Positions 10,373-22,100 of a stretch of 64,000 nt of DNA are shown piece after piece. The position numbers were made by a program, and so were the translations under genes. Origin of the DNA: Mesaphorura yosii (Eukaryota; Arthropoda; Collembola; Poduromorpha; Tullbergiidae); NCBI GenBank assembly GCA_009869945.1, contig WIXG01000116.1:124001-188000 (forward strand). The letters run 5' to 3'. The notes beneath the pieces are model-generated. The model saw only the letters and a list, made by a program, of their open reading frames with translations. It searched no databases and was not told the origin of the DNA. Within the stretch, counting starts at the first letter, position 1; each line of letters begins with the position of its first letter.

Positions 10373-10945
10373 TCAAACGTGGAACGAAATATTGTTTGCT
10401 ATTCCGATCAGGTAATCAGCCAAAGAGTTCGGGTTGTATTCGCACACTTTGGTTATTTCACGAGTGTTGAGGTCACGATACTTCAGTCGTTTCGCAGGCG
10501 GCTGGACACCTGCTGCAGCTTGGTTTAGGCGAAATTTTGTGTGAGACTGCTCCAGCTTCTATTTCTCAATGAATTTCCATAACGATGGATGATCAGCATC
10601 AATCGGGAATAAGAATCTTCTGTTCCAACCATCAACGCTGTTGTTTGTTCTCGCGTGGCCTAAAAACAGAATATGAATAACCGTCTCATTATAATTGCGT
10701 CGCATTTTATGCTTGATTACATTCATTCATTCATTTCACTAGCAACGAAACTTACCATCAATCGTTGATGTGTATGCATTCCATACAGCATGTGCGAACA
10801 AAGGGTCACGATGTGTGATACGCTTTGGTCTTCCTATCCACATATCATCGACGTTGTTCATCAAAGGTGCTAGCAAAGTTTCGTTGCCTTTGAGGAATTT
10901 AGTTTTGTTGAGCGATTTAAATGATTTGACGAGATCTGTCGTTGG
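10373..10945 (-). pseudogene. MULE transposase, C-terminal remnant
   Basis: Exon remnants: about 10945-10756 and 10659-10373, joined by a GT-AG intron in phase 1. The first part reads MNNVDDMWIGRPKRITHRDP then LFAHAVWNAYTSTIDG; the second starts HARTNNSVDGWNRRF and continues DHPSLWKFIEK. This RTNNxVxGWxxRF block is diagnostic of the MULE/FLYWCH-associated transposases found in animals. An in-frame TAG at 10559-10561, most simply a CAG to TAG change, interrupts the region, and a TGA closes the frame just upstream of 10945. The catalytic N-terminal half is absent. Not functional. Confidence 0.8.
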
Positions 10946-11454
10946 TACTCATTCATTCTGAATTAAGCTAATGATCTCGTTCGACGACTGTAAAGGATTA
11001 TGAATCCGAGTTTTTGTTTACAACATTTAAATAAGTTACGTCTTCGTGTTGTCAGTGTGCAGTGCACGAAGCGTCGTCTTTTGTCTTGACTCGGGCCGAG
11101 AATTGCCCAGTAGGAGAAGTCATGTCGTCCATTGTTGTCCAGCAGCGAAGCCCGTGTCCGTACCGAATCCGTCTCAAGCCGCAATCAGCATCACAATTCG
11201 TAATTACAACCGTAAGAGCGTAGGTCATTCACACTCGCAGCAGCAAGAACATCACGCCATTTTATAAAATGTGATTTTATATTGGTCTATTGTCGGGATT
11301 GTCGACTTTCCTGCATTTCTACCTTCATGGTTGCCTACATTCATTGTTGTCTAACTTCGAGCGTCTACATTCACGTAACTACCATCGTGTGCCTACCTTG
11401 AGTTGTCTACCTTCAGGTTGCCTACCTAATCACCTGCTTCGATTGACATTGACA

Positions 11455-12678
11455 GAGAGAAACGGCCCTTGAAACGTGCCTACATAGGAGAGTTTGAGCT
11501 TCTAATGAATTGTGGATTTGACGAAACTATACACTCAGTACTTCGTTTACTTAGTATTAAGATTTAAGATATAATTCATTATTTTCGTTGGAATGTTCTC
11601 AGGAATGTAAAGTTGTGGCTTTGCATTAATAACACCGCACGAGTGCATAAAACTTTGCGCTTGGACGCCAGTTTTACCGATTAATTTGGAAGAAACAAGA
11701 TGAACCTCCTGTTTTTGGAAAAGTACTTGAAATTCTGAAGTAGTATTCGGATTTCACAAATATTTGTACGGTGAGGGTGTGCGCAGCGGACAGCTGCTAA
11801 ATATTCATTTGTTCGGTTGCAATTGTGAAGTATGCTGGGCGCTTTTAGGGCTTGGAATGTAAAACGAATATGAACTTTTGGCGAAAGATCAACGGTGATT
11901 GACATCGCTTGGGTCGAATGTCCGCTTTAGGGGTCACGATTCGTTACCGCGAATTCTAGATTGACACACATAAGTGCTCCAAAGCCAGTAGCGTACATCT
12001 TTTAATGCTTTTTTCTTCGTAACGTCGCATTCTCAGAAAATTCAACAGAGCTTCAGTGTTCCTGTTCATCCTTAAGAAATGTTCCAAACCGATAACTTTA
12101 AGTCTTTTTGCTGTTTTTAACGTGCAACAACATTCGTTCGAAGTTCGAATTACTTTCAGCGAGAACCACGAGCACGAATCGATCACAAGTCCATGAGACA
12201 TGTGTTCGAATAGAGTAAGACCGACGCGTCAATTAGCTGTAGTTCTAGTGTCCTTGATTGCAAGGACCTTGATCGTAATTGTAACCGTTGAACCAAACCA
12301 ATATAAAAATAAGTAGACCGTGATTTTAATACCGGAGGTGGCTGTTTATTTTCGGTTCAGCCATGGCACGGACGCGAGTTTTGGGCATGCTTTCAAACTT
12401 TCCTCGACTCTACAACGCCCAGATGAAAAAGTTGGTAGCGAGTTCTGACTATTTCCGGACGCCAACACGTATTTCAAGTACGAGAAGTATCGTCAATTAT
12501 TCAAAGGCGATTTTGTTTTCCATCAAAAACGTTTCGCCAGGGAATCCATCGCGTGCTTCCAAAAAGGTTGAGTGGTTGAGTTCGTGAAATTCTCTCATTA
12601 CACGGCGGACAGGACGAGCATCAGTTACATTGGAAAGATGCGCCAGTTCGCAATCTGCACTTTCACTTGCAAAGAACG
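11455..12678. other. Intergenic region upstream of gustatory receptor 1
   Basis: No confident gene. A TATA-like ATATAAAAAT at 12301-12310 precedes an ATG in good context at 12363 that opens a 74-codon frame of no recognised family. This may be a 5' leader exon, a small gene or chance. Confidence 0.3.
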
Positions 12679-14041
12679 ATGGCAGACGACGCCAAATTGG
12701 ATACTGAGATGAAGCCCAAATCGAGAACACGTCTTAAAATGACCTTTCCCAGCCCATTATCCGTTTCCCTTTGGATTGGGAAGCTCATCGGCTGCATCCC
12801 GGCCCGCCCACGGTCATCATCGAGGCGCTACTGGCATTTCTTTAGCATGGCGTACGTCATTCTAGCCCTCCTCATCCAGCTCGCTATCCTTGCCTTCACC
12901 ACCGCAGTTGTGATCCCGTTCAATTTCCTACCCCCGACCAAGATCTCCGAGGGGATCATGGCATCTGCGATGGAGATCGTACTCTCGAGCTCGGAGGATG
13001 TCAAGAGGATTTACTACTTGGTACGGTGCAGGATGCTCTACGAGGCAGTGGAGAGAATAGAGTCGTTGGAAGCGAACGTGAGGGGAAGAGGGTTCTGCAA
13101 CAGGTCATGCACAAAATCTTTGATTGGGTATGGAGTGTGGGCATTCTGGGTACTGGTAATTTCAACGGCTGTGCTGCAGCTTCTCGATATTGCGTTTGGA
13201 AACGCCGTTGACGTGATAATGGCCATGGTCCACTTCACATCTCTTATCTGGAAGGCCTCAAACGTGTTCTCAACTGTGCTCCTGATTGGACTGGGACAGA
13301 AGCTGCTCGCATGCTATGATGGGGTGGCTGCAGAGTTCCTGACCAAATTCGGAGAAGCAAGGACAACGGCTTGGGTGACCTCAGCAGGCGGACAGACACC
13401 AACAGGACCAGCCAACCTCGCCCAACTGTTTCAGGAGGCGCAGCAGTGCTTTACCCTGTTCAACAAAGTCGTGGGGCCCATCCTGCTTGTCTCCGTATTT
13501 GAGTCAAGCATCCTGAGCGTCGTGAGCCTTTACGTAGGCGTCTACTACTCGACCAACTGGGTATGGACCGTTGAAGTACTGCTGTTGGGGCTGTGTTTTG
13601 CTCTGCGGGTGATTCTAATTGCCTGTATGGGGCAGACGGTGGAAGATTTAGTGAGTTAATTGTCGGGTGGTATGTTGTGTTCAAAGCTCATTTTTGGTCT
13701 TGCTCACACAGATGATTAGTACGAAAGAGCAAATTCGGGCGAGAATGCTGCGAATAGAAATGAATGAGGGAGCAATAACAAGCCAAACCACGGACTGGAT
13801 CCTTGGACATCACATCCTCGCTTGGAATTGGCAGCTTAGCGCCTGCTCCCTGTTTGACATCAACCACAGGTTGTTTTCGTTGGTGAGCAGTCAAGAGAGC
13901 CAAGTGCGATTTCTGAAATTGTTACACGTTTCCTTCGTCGATTTTCAGATCCTCGGGACAGTGATGACATACGTTATGTTCATATTCCAGCTGCGCATTG
14001 CAGAAGAGACGAACGGACTGGGACAGAGCCCGAAGGGCTGA
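12679..14041 (+). CDS. Gustatory receptor-like seven-helix protein (GR 1)
   Basis: Exons: 12679-13650, 13712-13882, 13949-14041; both introns phase 0, 411 residues. Multiple hydrophobic helices, a short cysteine-containing loop, and a last short exon containing ILGTVMTYVMFIFQLR, which fits the TYhhhhhQF C-terminal signature of arthropod gustatory receptors (7tm_7). The 57-codon middle exon is the same length as in the second receptor at 17150-18718, and the intron phases agree, so both belong to one expanded family. GRs are ligand-gated cation channels in sensory neuron membranes with an intracellular N-terminus; the ligand cannot be predicted. The second intron is a multiple of three and stop-free, so its removal is inferred from splice sites and motif spacing. 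A poly(A) signal AATAAA lies at 14197. Confidence 0.82.
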
Positions 14042-14196
14042 GGAGGCGCTGCGAGAAAACTTAATCTACCTTCAGGTTAATCAGAATCTAAATGAGTCAA
14101 TCGTTCTATCTATTGCATTATTTGTAGTAGCTTGTCAATTAGCTTAATTTCGTATCCATTTTGTTAAACCATCCATCTTAATTTAATCAGAAGAAC

Positions 14197-14202
14197 AATA
14201 AA
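14197..14202 (+). terminator. Poly(A) signal for GR 1
   Basis: Canonical AATAAA about 155 bases past the stop codon. Confidence 0.5.
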
Positions 14203-14815
14203 TGGCCATATTTTGGCCGACTGTGGTGACCTTTGAGCTGGCTTCATGAGAGGTCATTACAGAAGACGAAGACATCACGCGAGCAGGGTTAATTCGATAG
14301 ATTTGGTTAGTGTCTTCCAGAATTCACGCCATTCCCTCGACAGATCTGAACACCAATATGGAAAAAGTCCACCACGGCGTAAGCAAAACTTCCCAAGCGC
14401 ACATGCATGTAAAACACGCAAGTCTCATTTCAAAGTGTGAATTCTGGGAATCAGCTCATGGGATCTGGCTTGAAACTATTTCCGTTAGCAAACGTTGCAG
14501 GCGGAGGGTCTCTCAATTATACACTATTTACATGTTTTCGAAGGAGAAGTTTAATGTGTGTTTCATTTTTGACTCTCACAAACACTCAAACAAAAGTCTA
14601 AACCAACTACCGTAGAACGGTCACCCCAAAAAGTTTAGCTCACCCCGGCCACCTCGCCGACACGTATTTCCCCACACAGACGCTCGTGTGCTTTTCCTCT
14701 ATGGTGGATAGAAAGTAGGCGCTCCGTTACATGCTTGCAGGGAGGCAAGAGTAGCGTCGGTCCCCACGTAAGGACTGGAGGTCGAAGCAAAAAACCCAAA
14801 ACTGAATGAAAGATC
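14203..14815. other. Gap between converging GR 1 and hexokinase
   Basis: No gene supported; short reading frames here are unrelated to any family I recognise. Confidence 0.4.
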
Positions 14816-14832
14816 TTTATTGTCAGTTTATT
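14816..14832 (-). terminator. Poly(A) signals for hexokinase
   Basis: Two AATAAA motifs on the minus strand (complement of TTTATT at 14816-14821 and 14827-14832), about 50-65 bases past the stop. Confidence 0.5.
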
Positions 14833-14879
14833 GTGGTTGCTCAATAAATCTTAGTAAGAATGACTTTTTGGTTCAATTT

Positions 14880-16262
14880 TTAAGCCCTGCTTGACGCCGC
14901 TGCGGCGACTAATGCTGCACCACGACCACTACCGTCTTCGGATAGCATCAGCTCGAAATGGATATCCAGATTCTTGCTAGTCAACAGTTCCTGAATGGTG
15001 GTAGTCATTCGGGCACCAAAATGAGGATGGCAGCGGTAGACGGAGCCATCGACTGCCACCACGACGCTTCTCTCATTCATTTTAGCCAGCAGACACGCGA
15101 CTCCGGTGCCCGCGAGTTTGGCTGCACGAGAGGACACGGTTTCGCAGATGTACAGCACGTCCTTGCAGTCTTGTTCGGAAATTTGAAGGACTCCGAGCTT
15201 CTGGAGGATTTTTCGACAATGGCCTTTCTCTCCAGTAGGGTCGCTTTCAATCGTGGAAATGTCCTCAGTGGCAAAGGTGCCCTGGTCAAATATCTTTTTG
15301 GATCCTTGTCCTTGACCATCGAAGAGCAAACCTCTCTTCATCAGCTTGACAATGATGAGCCGGACAAGCTCACCCATGTACATCCCCGATATCATTTTCT
15401 CGAAGAGCTGCTGCTTTGGGTTGATGGATTCAGCATCAATCTCTTCGTCGTAGGGCGTCATCAAGAATTGCAGACAGCCGTTGTTGCCAAACGCGCCCCA
15501 CTCGGTATTCACGATGACTTGGCGAGGCTCGCCCATGTCGCCATCCCACAGCTCCACGTTGTCCAGTCTCTCCACATAGCAAGCGTTGGTTCCTGTGCCG
15601 ACGATCAGACCGATGCGGCAGCTCGGGTTCAGCCAAGCACATGACATCAGAGTTCCAGTCGTATCGTTCAGAATGGCGCACACGTCAATCTTCACATCAC
15701 CTCGTCGCGCAATCGCGTTCTCCAGCAGCCCGACCACATCCTGCCCTACCACGCCTTCACACTTGAATCCTTTCGTCCATGTCACCAGTCCCGCTTTGGT
15801 CAGCCCTTCTTGCCTCAGTGGAAAGGAGAACGTGAATCCGAGCGACAGCGTCTCGTTGGACACGTTTTGCTGTCTGCAGAAGGTCGCGAGGCACTCCGCG
15901 ATGTGGTCAAACAGTCTCGTGCCATGACCAACCATTATCTCGTGCGGTACAGCGAAAGTATCGGACACCATCTTAAAGCCGTCCGAAGCCGAATTGTCTC
16001 CGCCCAGTTCGATCAGCAACACACGAAACTTGGTGCCTCCGAGGTCAAGGGCCAGAAACTTTCCGCGTTCTCTCCCAGTTGGAAGTTTTTTAACGTACGT
16101 CGGGAAGCATTTGACCGTGGCTTCTTTGTTTGATTCTTTCTTTAAGCCTCTCTCGATCTCATTGTGCAGCAACTGCATAACTTCTTTCAGCGTGCCGTCC
16201 GGAAGTACGAGACGGGAACAAGCCGCCTGAACTGGCGGCCGGGCTCTGATTTCTGCTTGCAT
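14880..16262 (-). CDS. Hexokinase, single exon, 460 residues
   Basis: ATP-dependent phosphorylation of glucose and other hexoses, the first step of glycolysis, in the cytosol. Both actin-like-fold domains are complete: phosphate-binding LALDLGGTKFRVLL (about 70-83), sugar-binding LGFTFSFPLRQEGLTKAGL and TWTKGF (141-166), catalytic Asp in ILNDTTGTLMS (Asp 200), VGTGTNACYVE (221-231), NTEWGAFG (252-259), and the C-terminal adenosine region GSVYRCHPHFG and SEDGSGRGAALVAA. Length fits the one-domain (50-kDa) invertebrate type. There is no intron in 1383 bases, which stands out against the heavily spliced neighbours and may point to a retrocopy or lineage-specific intron loss. The frame is fully intact and a TATA box lies upstream, so it is likely functional. 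Confidence 0.95.
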   Translation of the reverse strand: MQAEIRARPPVQAACSRLVLPDGTLKEVMQLLHNEIERGLKKESNKEATVKCFPTYVKKLPTGRERGKFLALDLGGTKFRVLLIELGGDNSASDGFKMVSDTFAVPHEIMVGHGTRLFDHIAECLATFCRQQNVSNETLSLGFTFSFPLRQEGLTKAGLVTWTKGFKCEGVVGQDVVGLLENAIARRGDVKIDVCAILNDTTGTLMSCAWLNPSCRIGLIVGTGTNACYVERLDNVELWDGDMGEPRQVIVNTEWGAFGNNGCLQFLMTPYDEEIDAESINPKQQLFEKMISGMYMGELVRLIIVKLMKRGLLFDGQGQGSKKIFDQGTFATEDISTIESDPTGEKGHCRKILQKLGVLQISEQDCKDVLYICETVSSRAAKLAGTGVACLLAKMNERSVVVAVDGSVYRCHPHFGARMTTTIQELLTSKNLDIHFELMLSEDGSGRGAALVAAAASSRA

Positions 16263-16307
16263 TTTGACTTAGCGATAGTGACTTTGTCTCGTCTCGAAAT
16301 AGTGTGA

Positions 16308-16314
16308 TTATATA
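16308..16314 (-). promoter_or_regulatory. Probable TATA box for hexokinase
   Basis: TATATAA on the minus strand, about 46 bases before the start codon. The short implied leader is plausible for a TATA promoter. Confidence 0.4.
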
Positions 16315-17149
16315 CCGGCTTCAATGTGAGTCGTAGTCGGAAAGTTTGGAAAGTAATGCCGAAGTAAAGTAATTGCAGCAAATCACTGTATTTATTTACT
16401 CTGTGCAACTCAATGCTTGATGATTCTTCATTCATTTATTTGGAAATCGCATGTTACACAATTCCAGGAAAGATATCAATTGCAAATGCCTTCTGGCCGC
16501 CGACTGCCGACGCACATCCTTATCACTAAAAATATTTTGAATTTTTATGTTTACTATACCGACTTAATGACAGCCGATTTGCGCAGTTCACGGTCAGAAG
16601 TGAGTGAGTCATTTCGTACACTGTTGGGACCATTAGAACCACTAGCCGTTTGACCACCCTTTTGCACTGTTCGCGATATCATTGTGTTATCTGCATAATT
16701 TACCTGGCTGATAACGATCAAGGGCGACATTTCATTATTTTAATTCATAGGAAATAAAAGTTTATTGCGAAATTAGCGATTCGCGAGTCATGTGTTTTCG
16801 GAAATACCAACGTGTTTGGCGTTGGGTCGACTCAATTAAGTGAATGTCATTAGACTTGAGGTACTTCAGACTCTAGTTACTAATTCTTATTAGAGTGTGG
16901 GCTGTGCGGAGACAAAAGCCTCATTGATGCATGATGAACTGAACACCGTTAGAAATAAGAAGGAAGTGTCAAATAATCACGAGTCACAATAAAAAAATTT
17001 CATTTCTTTTTGTCTGGCACAAGGCGAGCAATTAGCGTGATTAAATTGCGTAAGCCTGTTCAGGAGACATCAAAATTTTTCATCCCAGTCCTAAATTCAT
17101 TCAAAGGCCAGTATCCTTTGAAGACACTCCGCTCTCGTCGAATCACGAA
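16315..17149. other. Divergent intergenic region, hexokinase to GR 2
   Basis: AT-rich sequence with no supported gene. Presumably contains both promoters. Confidence 0.4.
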
Positions 17150-18718
17150 ATGGAGAAAATCGAGCAGTACTACTTCAGGACGACGCTGACCACTGCAACG
17201 ATTCTTGGCCAATTTCCCGTTCCGCTTCGTGATCTGCACTCGGATTACACACCGCTTCGGTTTGGTTCGACCTCGATTTCCTTTCGGAGCATTTGGGCAC
17301 TTACCTTATTCATCTTTAACTTAATTTGCGCACAGACCATCGTATTCTGTGCCGAGTTAACAATCGAAAGTTTCGGATTTTACGATGATCCTCACCATGT
17401 CGGATTTTTCCTAGAGCGCCTCTTGTTTTATCTCAGGCTTTGCTTCATCTTCGAAATTTACATCGTGTACTTGAATTGGTTTTGGGCACTTCCAAAATTC
17501 GTGCAGACTGCAAACAGGTTCCGAGAGTATGAGGAAAAAAGGGCGGTTGTGTATAAATTTGCGGTCGAAGAAGCATTGAGTCTGAAGGAATGGCCCATCA
17601 TGGATTCAATTGGCCACAAGATCCTGCTAACTTTCATTTGGGTGGTGAATTCAGTGCTTGCTGGCTTCGGGTTCTCTGGTATGGTGGACAGCATGGGCCA
17701 CTCTCCTCATGAGGTGCTGCGGAGACGTCTTTGGACTTCAAGTTGGCTTCTGAACTGGTTTGGAAGTATGCAAGTGGTCAGATTCGTGCTGTTTGTGCAT
17801 ATTTTTGCCTGTCAGAGCACAACTTCTTTCGCCCTAGAGTATATTCAATCCACGATCAGGCAGCTAGCGTTGAAGCTGAGAGCAATCACGGGAGTGCTGA
17901 AGGAATATAACGGCTTTTACAATCAGGCGAACAACAATGTTGACGGAAGTGAGCAGGAAAGCGATCGAATTTTCAGTCTGAGTTTCTTTGAAATCCGGAA
18001 GAAAAACATTCCAGCGATCCATGCACAAATCCTGGGCACTCTTTCGCTCTTTCATCAAACTCAGGATTCGATTGGATCCACGATTTTGATTCTTATTTCA
18101 ATGTTCACCTTGGCTGTCATTCTGCTGGTGTTTGTCGTCTCTTCGCTCATACTGCTGACCACCGACAATTGGCGACCGAAATTTTTCCTAACTACCTTTC
18201 TCTGCTCTATTATCCATCGTTTCATGCTGCTCGCGAACTGTGGCGAGCTTTTATTTCAGGAAGTAAGGAGTTCAGGTTGAATTTACGAGCCGAATCTTGA
18301 CTTTCAAAGAATGATTTGATATTTGACTATCGCAGGGCAAGAAGCTTCGGTTTGAAATCTCGAATCTGTCCTCTGACATTGTTCCAAAGAAGGACCATGA
18401 ATTAATCGCATCATTGCAGAAAATGATCATTCCATCAAGGGGCTTGCATAGATTCCAGTTGAGTGCTTGTGGGTACTTCAAACTCAATCGAGCCACTTTT
18501 CTGACGGTAAGCCTCGTACACCAATCAGAATAATCGCATGCCTTACATAAAGCGTTGTGACTACAACAGCGTGAAGGGGACGGGACGGTGCTAGAAAATT
18601 GTGTTTTATGCAGATTATGGCGGCTGTTGTTTCTTACAACCTGGTCCTGGTGCAGTTTCAATTGTCATTTGGAAATTGGAGTAATAGCACACAGATTGAC
18701 TCGTCAGTTACAATATAA
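17150..18718 (+). CDS. Gustatory receptor-like seven-helix protein (GR 2)
   Basis: Exons: 17150-18262, 18336-18506, 18614-18718; introns phase 0, 462 residues. Exon 1 carries most of the hydrophobic helices (for example IWALTLFIFNLICAQTIVF and ILILISMFTLAVILLVFVV). Exon 2 is 57 codons, as in GR 1. The last exon begins IMAAVVSYNLVLVQFQL, which fits the GR C-terminal signature with Ser-Tyr in place of Thr-Tyr. The long loop before the sixth helix is acidic and Asn-rich (NQANNNVDGSEQESDR). Expected in the membrane of chemosensory neurons; ligand unknown. Overall identity to GR 1 looks low, so they are old family members, not a fresh duplication. Confidence 0.82.
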
Positions 18719-18972
18719 TTCATGTGCTTTAGGATTGCGTTATACCACAAAGATTGGACTCCTAATTCTTCCACAAGATATCGCCTGCAGTCCATCAACT
18801 AAATAGAAAATTGTATAAGTGGGTTTTTGGAAAGAAGGTAAAGAGTGTTTTAGGCTTGAAGCACTTGAAGAGTTGAATACCTAGCATCAATTAAGAAAAT
18901 TAACATCGACTCCCACACAGAATCCATTGTCTTTATTAATTGTTTGCACGAGTATTCCAGTACTATCCTGCT

Positions 18973-19026
18973 CAAGGTATTACACTCTTTGGCTCTTTGG
19001 GAGAGTGTAAAGAGTGTAATACCTTG
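18973..19026. repeat. Perfect 18-bp inverted repeat (hairpin)
   Basis: CAAGGTATTACACTCTTT at 18973-18990 and its exact complement at 19009-19026, separated by 18 bases. It lies between the 3' ends of GR 2 (plus) and the unknown minus-strand gene. It could be a bidirectional 3'-end structure, a small MITE remnant or a hairpin RNA. Confidence 0.8.
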
Positions 19027-19138
19027 ATTCTGCTAATCGTAAAACATTAGACTATAAATGCCTGTATCTTTCGTTTCGATTGTGCGCGCAACAAGCTGAC
19101 GTATCATGCTAAAAATATAACATGTCACTGATTAATGA

Positions 19139-22100
19139 TTAGGCAATTGCAATTGAGTGAAGATCGGACGATTCAACCAATTTGTCCATTTCGTTGGCGG
19201 TATTGCTGTAACTTCCACTGGCGCCTTCAACAGCAGAAACAGCATCCGATTCTTTCGATTGTGCTTCGTCTATCTTGGCTTGCCGTTGCACGGACGCCTC
19301 AGCAGCGGTGATAAACTCTCTATATTCAACTGGCGACATCATGCCCCTGACATAACAAAAGCACAGCCCGTTAGCAATTAATTCGTAGATCAAGACTGGT
19401 TACTGATTACAAATATCTGATGTCTCCTACCTGAAAATCGTCTGGAGCCTCACGTTGCACCCAACTTTTGTCATCTTGTCATAAATCTTTAGACATTCCT
19501 CACGCTTCTTGATGTTCTTTATTGTTGAGATAGCTGACACCGAAATGCCGGAGGATTCCGCCATTGTCTGGACGCGGGTCGCGTCCGTTCCATCTGGCAC
19601 GACGACGACGATGGCGCTGCTGTTGTTCTGTTCTTCGGTGGCTCTCACTTTGGTTGCCACTGCCACACTGGCTGTAGTGAACTTCAGCAGAGAGTCGTCG
19701 TCCACAGAAATGCTTCTCCTTCTGGGCTGCTGCAGCAGTTTAAAGTAGCTCGGCAGGTTCTTCAAAGTCCTGAATGAGTGCTTCTTCGGTGGTTCAGGTT
19801 CACAGTCGTTGTCCTGCTTCGCGTCACTTTTGTCGTTGTCGGCCACCTTCTTCTCCCAGCTGACAACTTTCCTCACGTCCATCCCTGAGGCTGCCTTGCT
19901 TCCAAGAGAGTCGCTCCTGGCCACCTTGCGTTCATATCCTTGGAGTTTCTGACTTCTTTCCGGATCTCCATCGCCGCCACCTTCCTTGCTGCTCTGTCGC
20001 TGAATGACATTTGATACTGGGAGTTGTAACCTTCGGAATTTAAATCAGAAAAGAAAGGACACAATCAATGTCAAGCTATACACAAGCATAATAGAAAGTT
20101 GACAAACTGTTAGTCTCACACATTCGTATACACATGCATATGTCGTGGATTGCAAATTAGAAATCGATACAATGCAATTTTACAATAATTGAGTTTGAGA
20201 AAGTGGTCCGAAAAGTTCGAAGCAGGCGACACGTGGCCAGATTCCCATTGCCATTATCGAAATTAAGGTAGTTTTTTATTTTTGTCAACGAGACAAAGAT
20301 CAAAAGAAAATTGCATTGTAAACTAATTTGGCCGTGGCATGGTCGTAATTTAAGGCTCCGAAATTGAATGTCGAATCCGGTCTCGACTGCTGCTTCTCAT
20401 TTGTAACGAGGGATTTCTTGTCTAACCTTGAAACTGGAAATGGCTTTCACGAAATATTGACAGGGTTTTGCCTTTACCTTTGCTTTCGACATTTGCATTA
20501 TATTTTTGACACTTCTTCGTGCAAAATTGATGACATTTCTTAATAATGGTCGCATTGTTATGAAGAATTATGATGTTATAGAAGCTCATGTTCGTGCCTT
20601 CAGACAATTCACACTGCTTGTCATGCACAGGAAGTAAAATGGAACTTACGCCTTCAGCGGCTGCCTTCCACTGCTGCTGCTACTGACGCCATTGTTGTTC
20701 TGACTGCCACTTCTTTTGTTATTGTCTGCGCCATCCACCTTGCTGCTTTTTGTGCTTCGACTATGGTTGGAAGGAGCGGTTCTGGGTCTCAATCGTGTCT
20801 GGCTCATGTCCAAAATGGGTTTCTTGATTACGGGCTTATTTGCATTGGCAGGTTTACTCTTTGCACTGCTGACATGAGACTCATTTCTTCCATGCGGCTG
20901 TAATGAAGTCGATCTGATCAATGGCGGTCTCCTTGAACCGCTTTTCCCATTATTTTTCGCATTCGCATTCGTGTTTGCTTTCATGCCATTTCCTTCGGGA
21001 AGTGACAATGATTTGCGTAAGCAAACACGACGTTCTTCCGCTGACTTTGTCGCAAAGTCGGCTTGTAATTTATTGTTGCAAGAAATTTCTGCTTGCCTCA
21101 AGCTGCTGGCACTCGGAAATTTTGAGATTGATGAGGATGACGTTGGTGATTCAGTGGCAGCTGGAAGTGTCGACATTGATCGAGAGAAATTGCCAATGTT
21201 TGAGCCTACAGACGATGCACTGTTGAAGAATTCGCCTTTGTTGCTAATGTATTGACTGTCTTGCTCCGAGGATCGATCCTTCTTTTTTGCAGTTGATAGT
21301 AGCGTGTCGATGTCATCATTTGGCGACTCAACATGCAAACTTTTGCGCCCAGTCCGTTTCATGCTGGAAGGGTACGGAGTGGCTTCGCTCTCCGATTCGA
21401 CCCCAAAACCCAGACAGCTTTCAAATGAAGATTCCATTGATGGATGGATGGAGAAAGATTTCTGGAACTTTGCTCTGCGTTCAGCCGTGGTCTTTCCAGC
21501 TGTCCAAGGAACTGGAGGAGTATCTTCAGTGGTGGCGGCGCAAGTGGTTGGCATCGCTGTGGACATAGACAGAATAACGTCCGCAGCTGAAGAAGCAGGC
21601 ACAGAGATCTTTGCTTCGACCATTGTCGTTTTGTCCGCAATTGTGTCATTTGCCATTTTCTGGCTCGCATGTTTTGCTGTTACTGGTCGCTTACTCTTCT
21701 TTTCATCCTTCGTTTTGTCTTCCTTCTTTTCCGCTCTCAGCGCATCTTCGTCGAAGCTAATTGTTTTGCGAACCGATTTTCTTCTCTTTGAGCTTGATGC
21801 TTTGATGTCCTCAGGCTCGTCCGGTTTTTCTTTCTCTCCTGATTCAACTTCCGGCTTCACCTCATCACCTGAATTATTGCCGTCGTCTTCTGTCCATCTC
21901 ATCCGATTCAAATCAATGTGAATGACCCGTTGAGTGGCTGATTTTTCTTCTTGTTCACTTTGCATCTGGGAACAAGACACACCTGTAACATGTTTTGCTT
22001 GCCTAAATGACCGTAAATAACTTTTCTCAAACGACATCCGCCGCGTGATAAGCGGAGTGGACGACGCACTGAAACTGCCGCCCTTCAGTCTGAAGCCCGG

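Larger units (their letters stand above)
9983..11441. mobile_element. Decayed Mutator-like element (MULE) with subrepeat terminal inverted repeats
   Basis: The left end from 9992 (GTGATTAGGTAGGCAACC) matches the complement of the right end, which stops at 11433. Similarity continues inward for about 130-150 bases on the right arm (about 11299-11433) and about 200 on the left (9992 to about 10205), where it is expanded by subrepeats. The 13-base direct repeat ATTGACATTGACA lies just outside at 9970-9982 and 11442-11454 and may be the target duplication. The interior carries the C-terminal coding remnant of a MULE transposase on the minus strand. The 5' half of the transposase is missing, so this is an internally deleted, non-autonomous copy. 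Confidence 0.75.
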
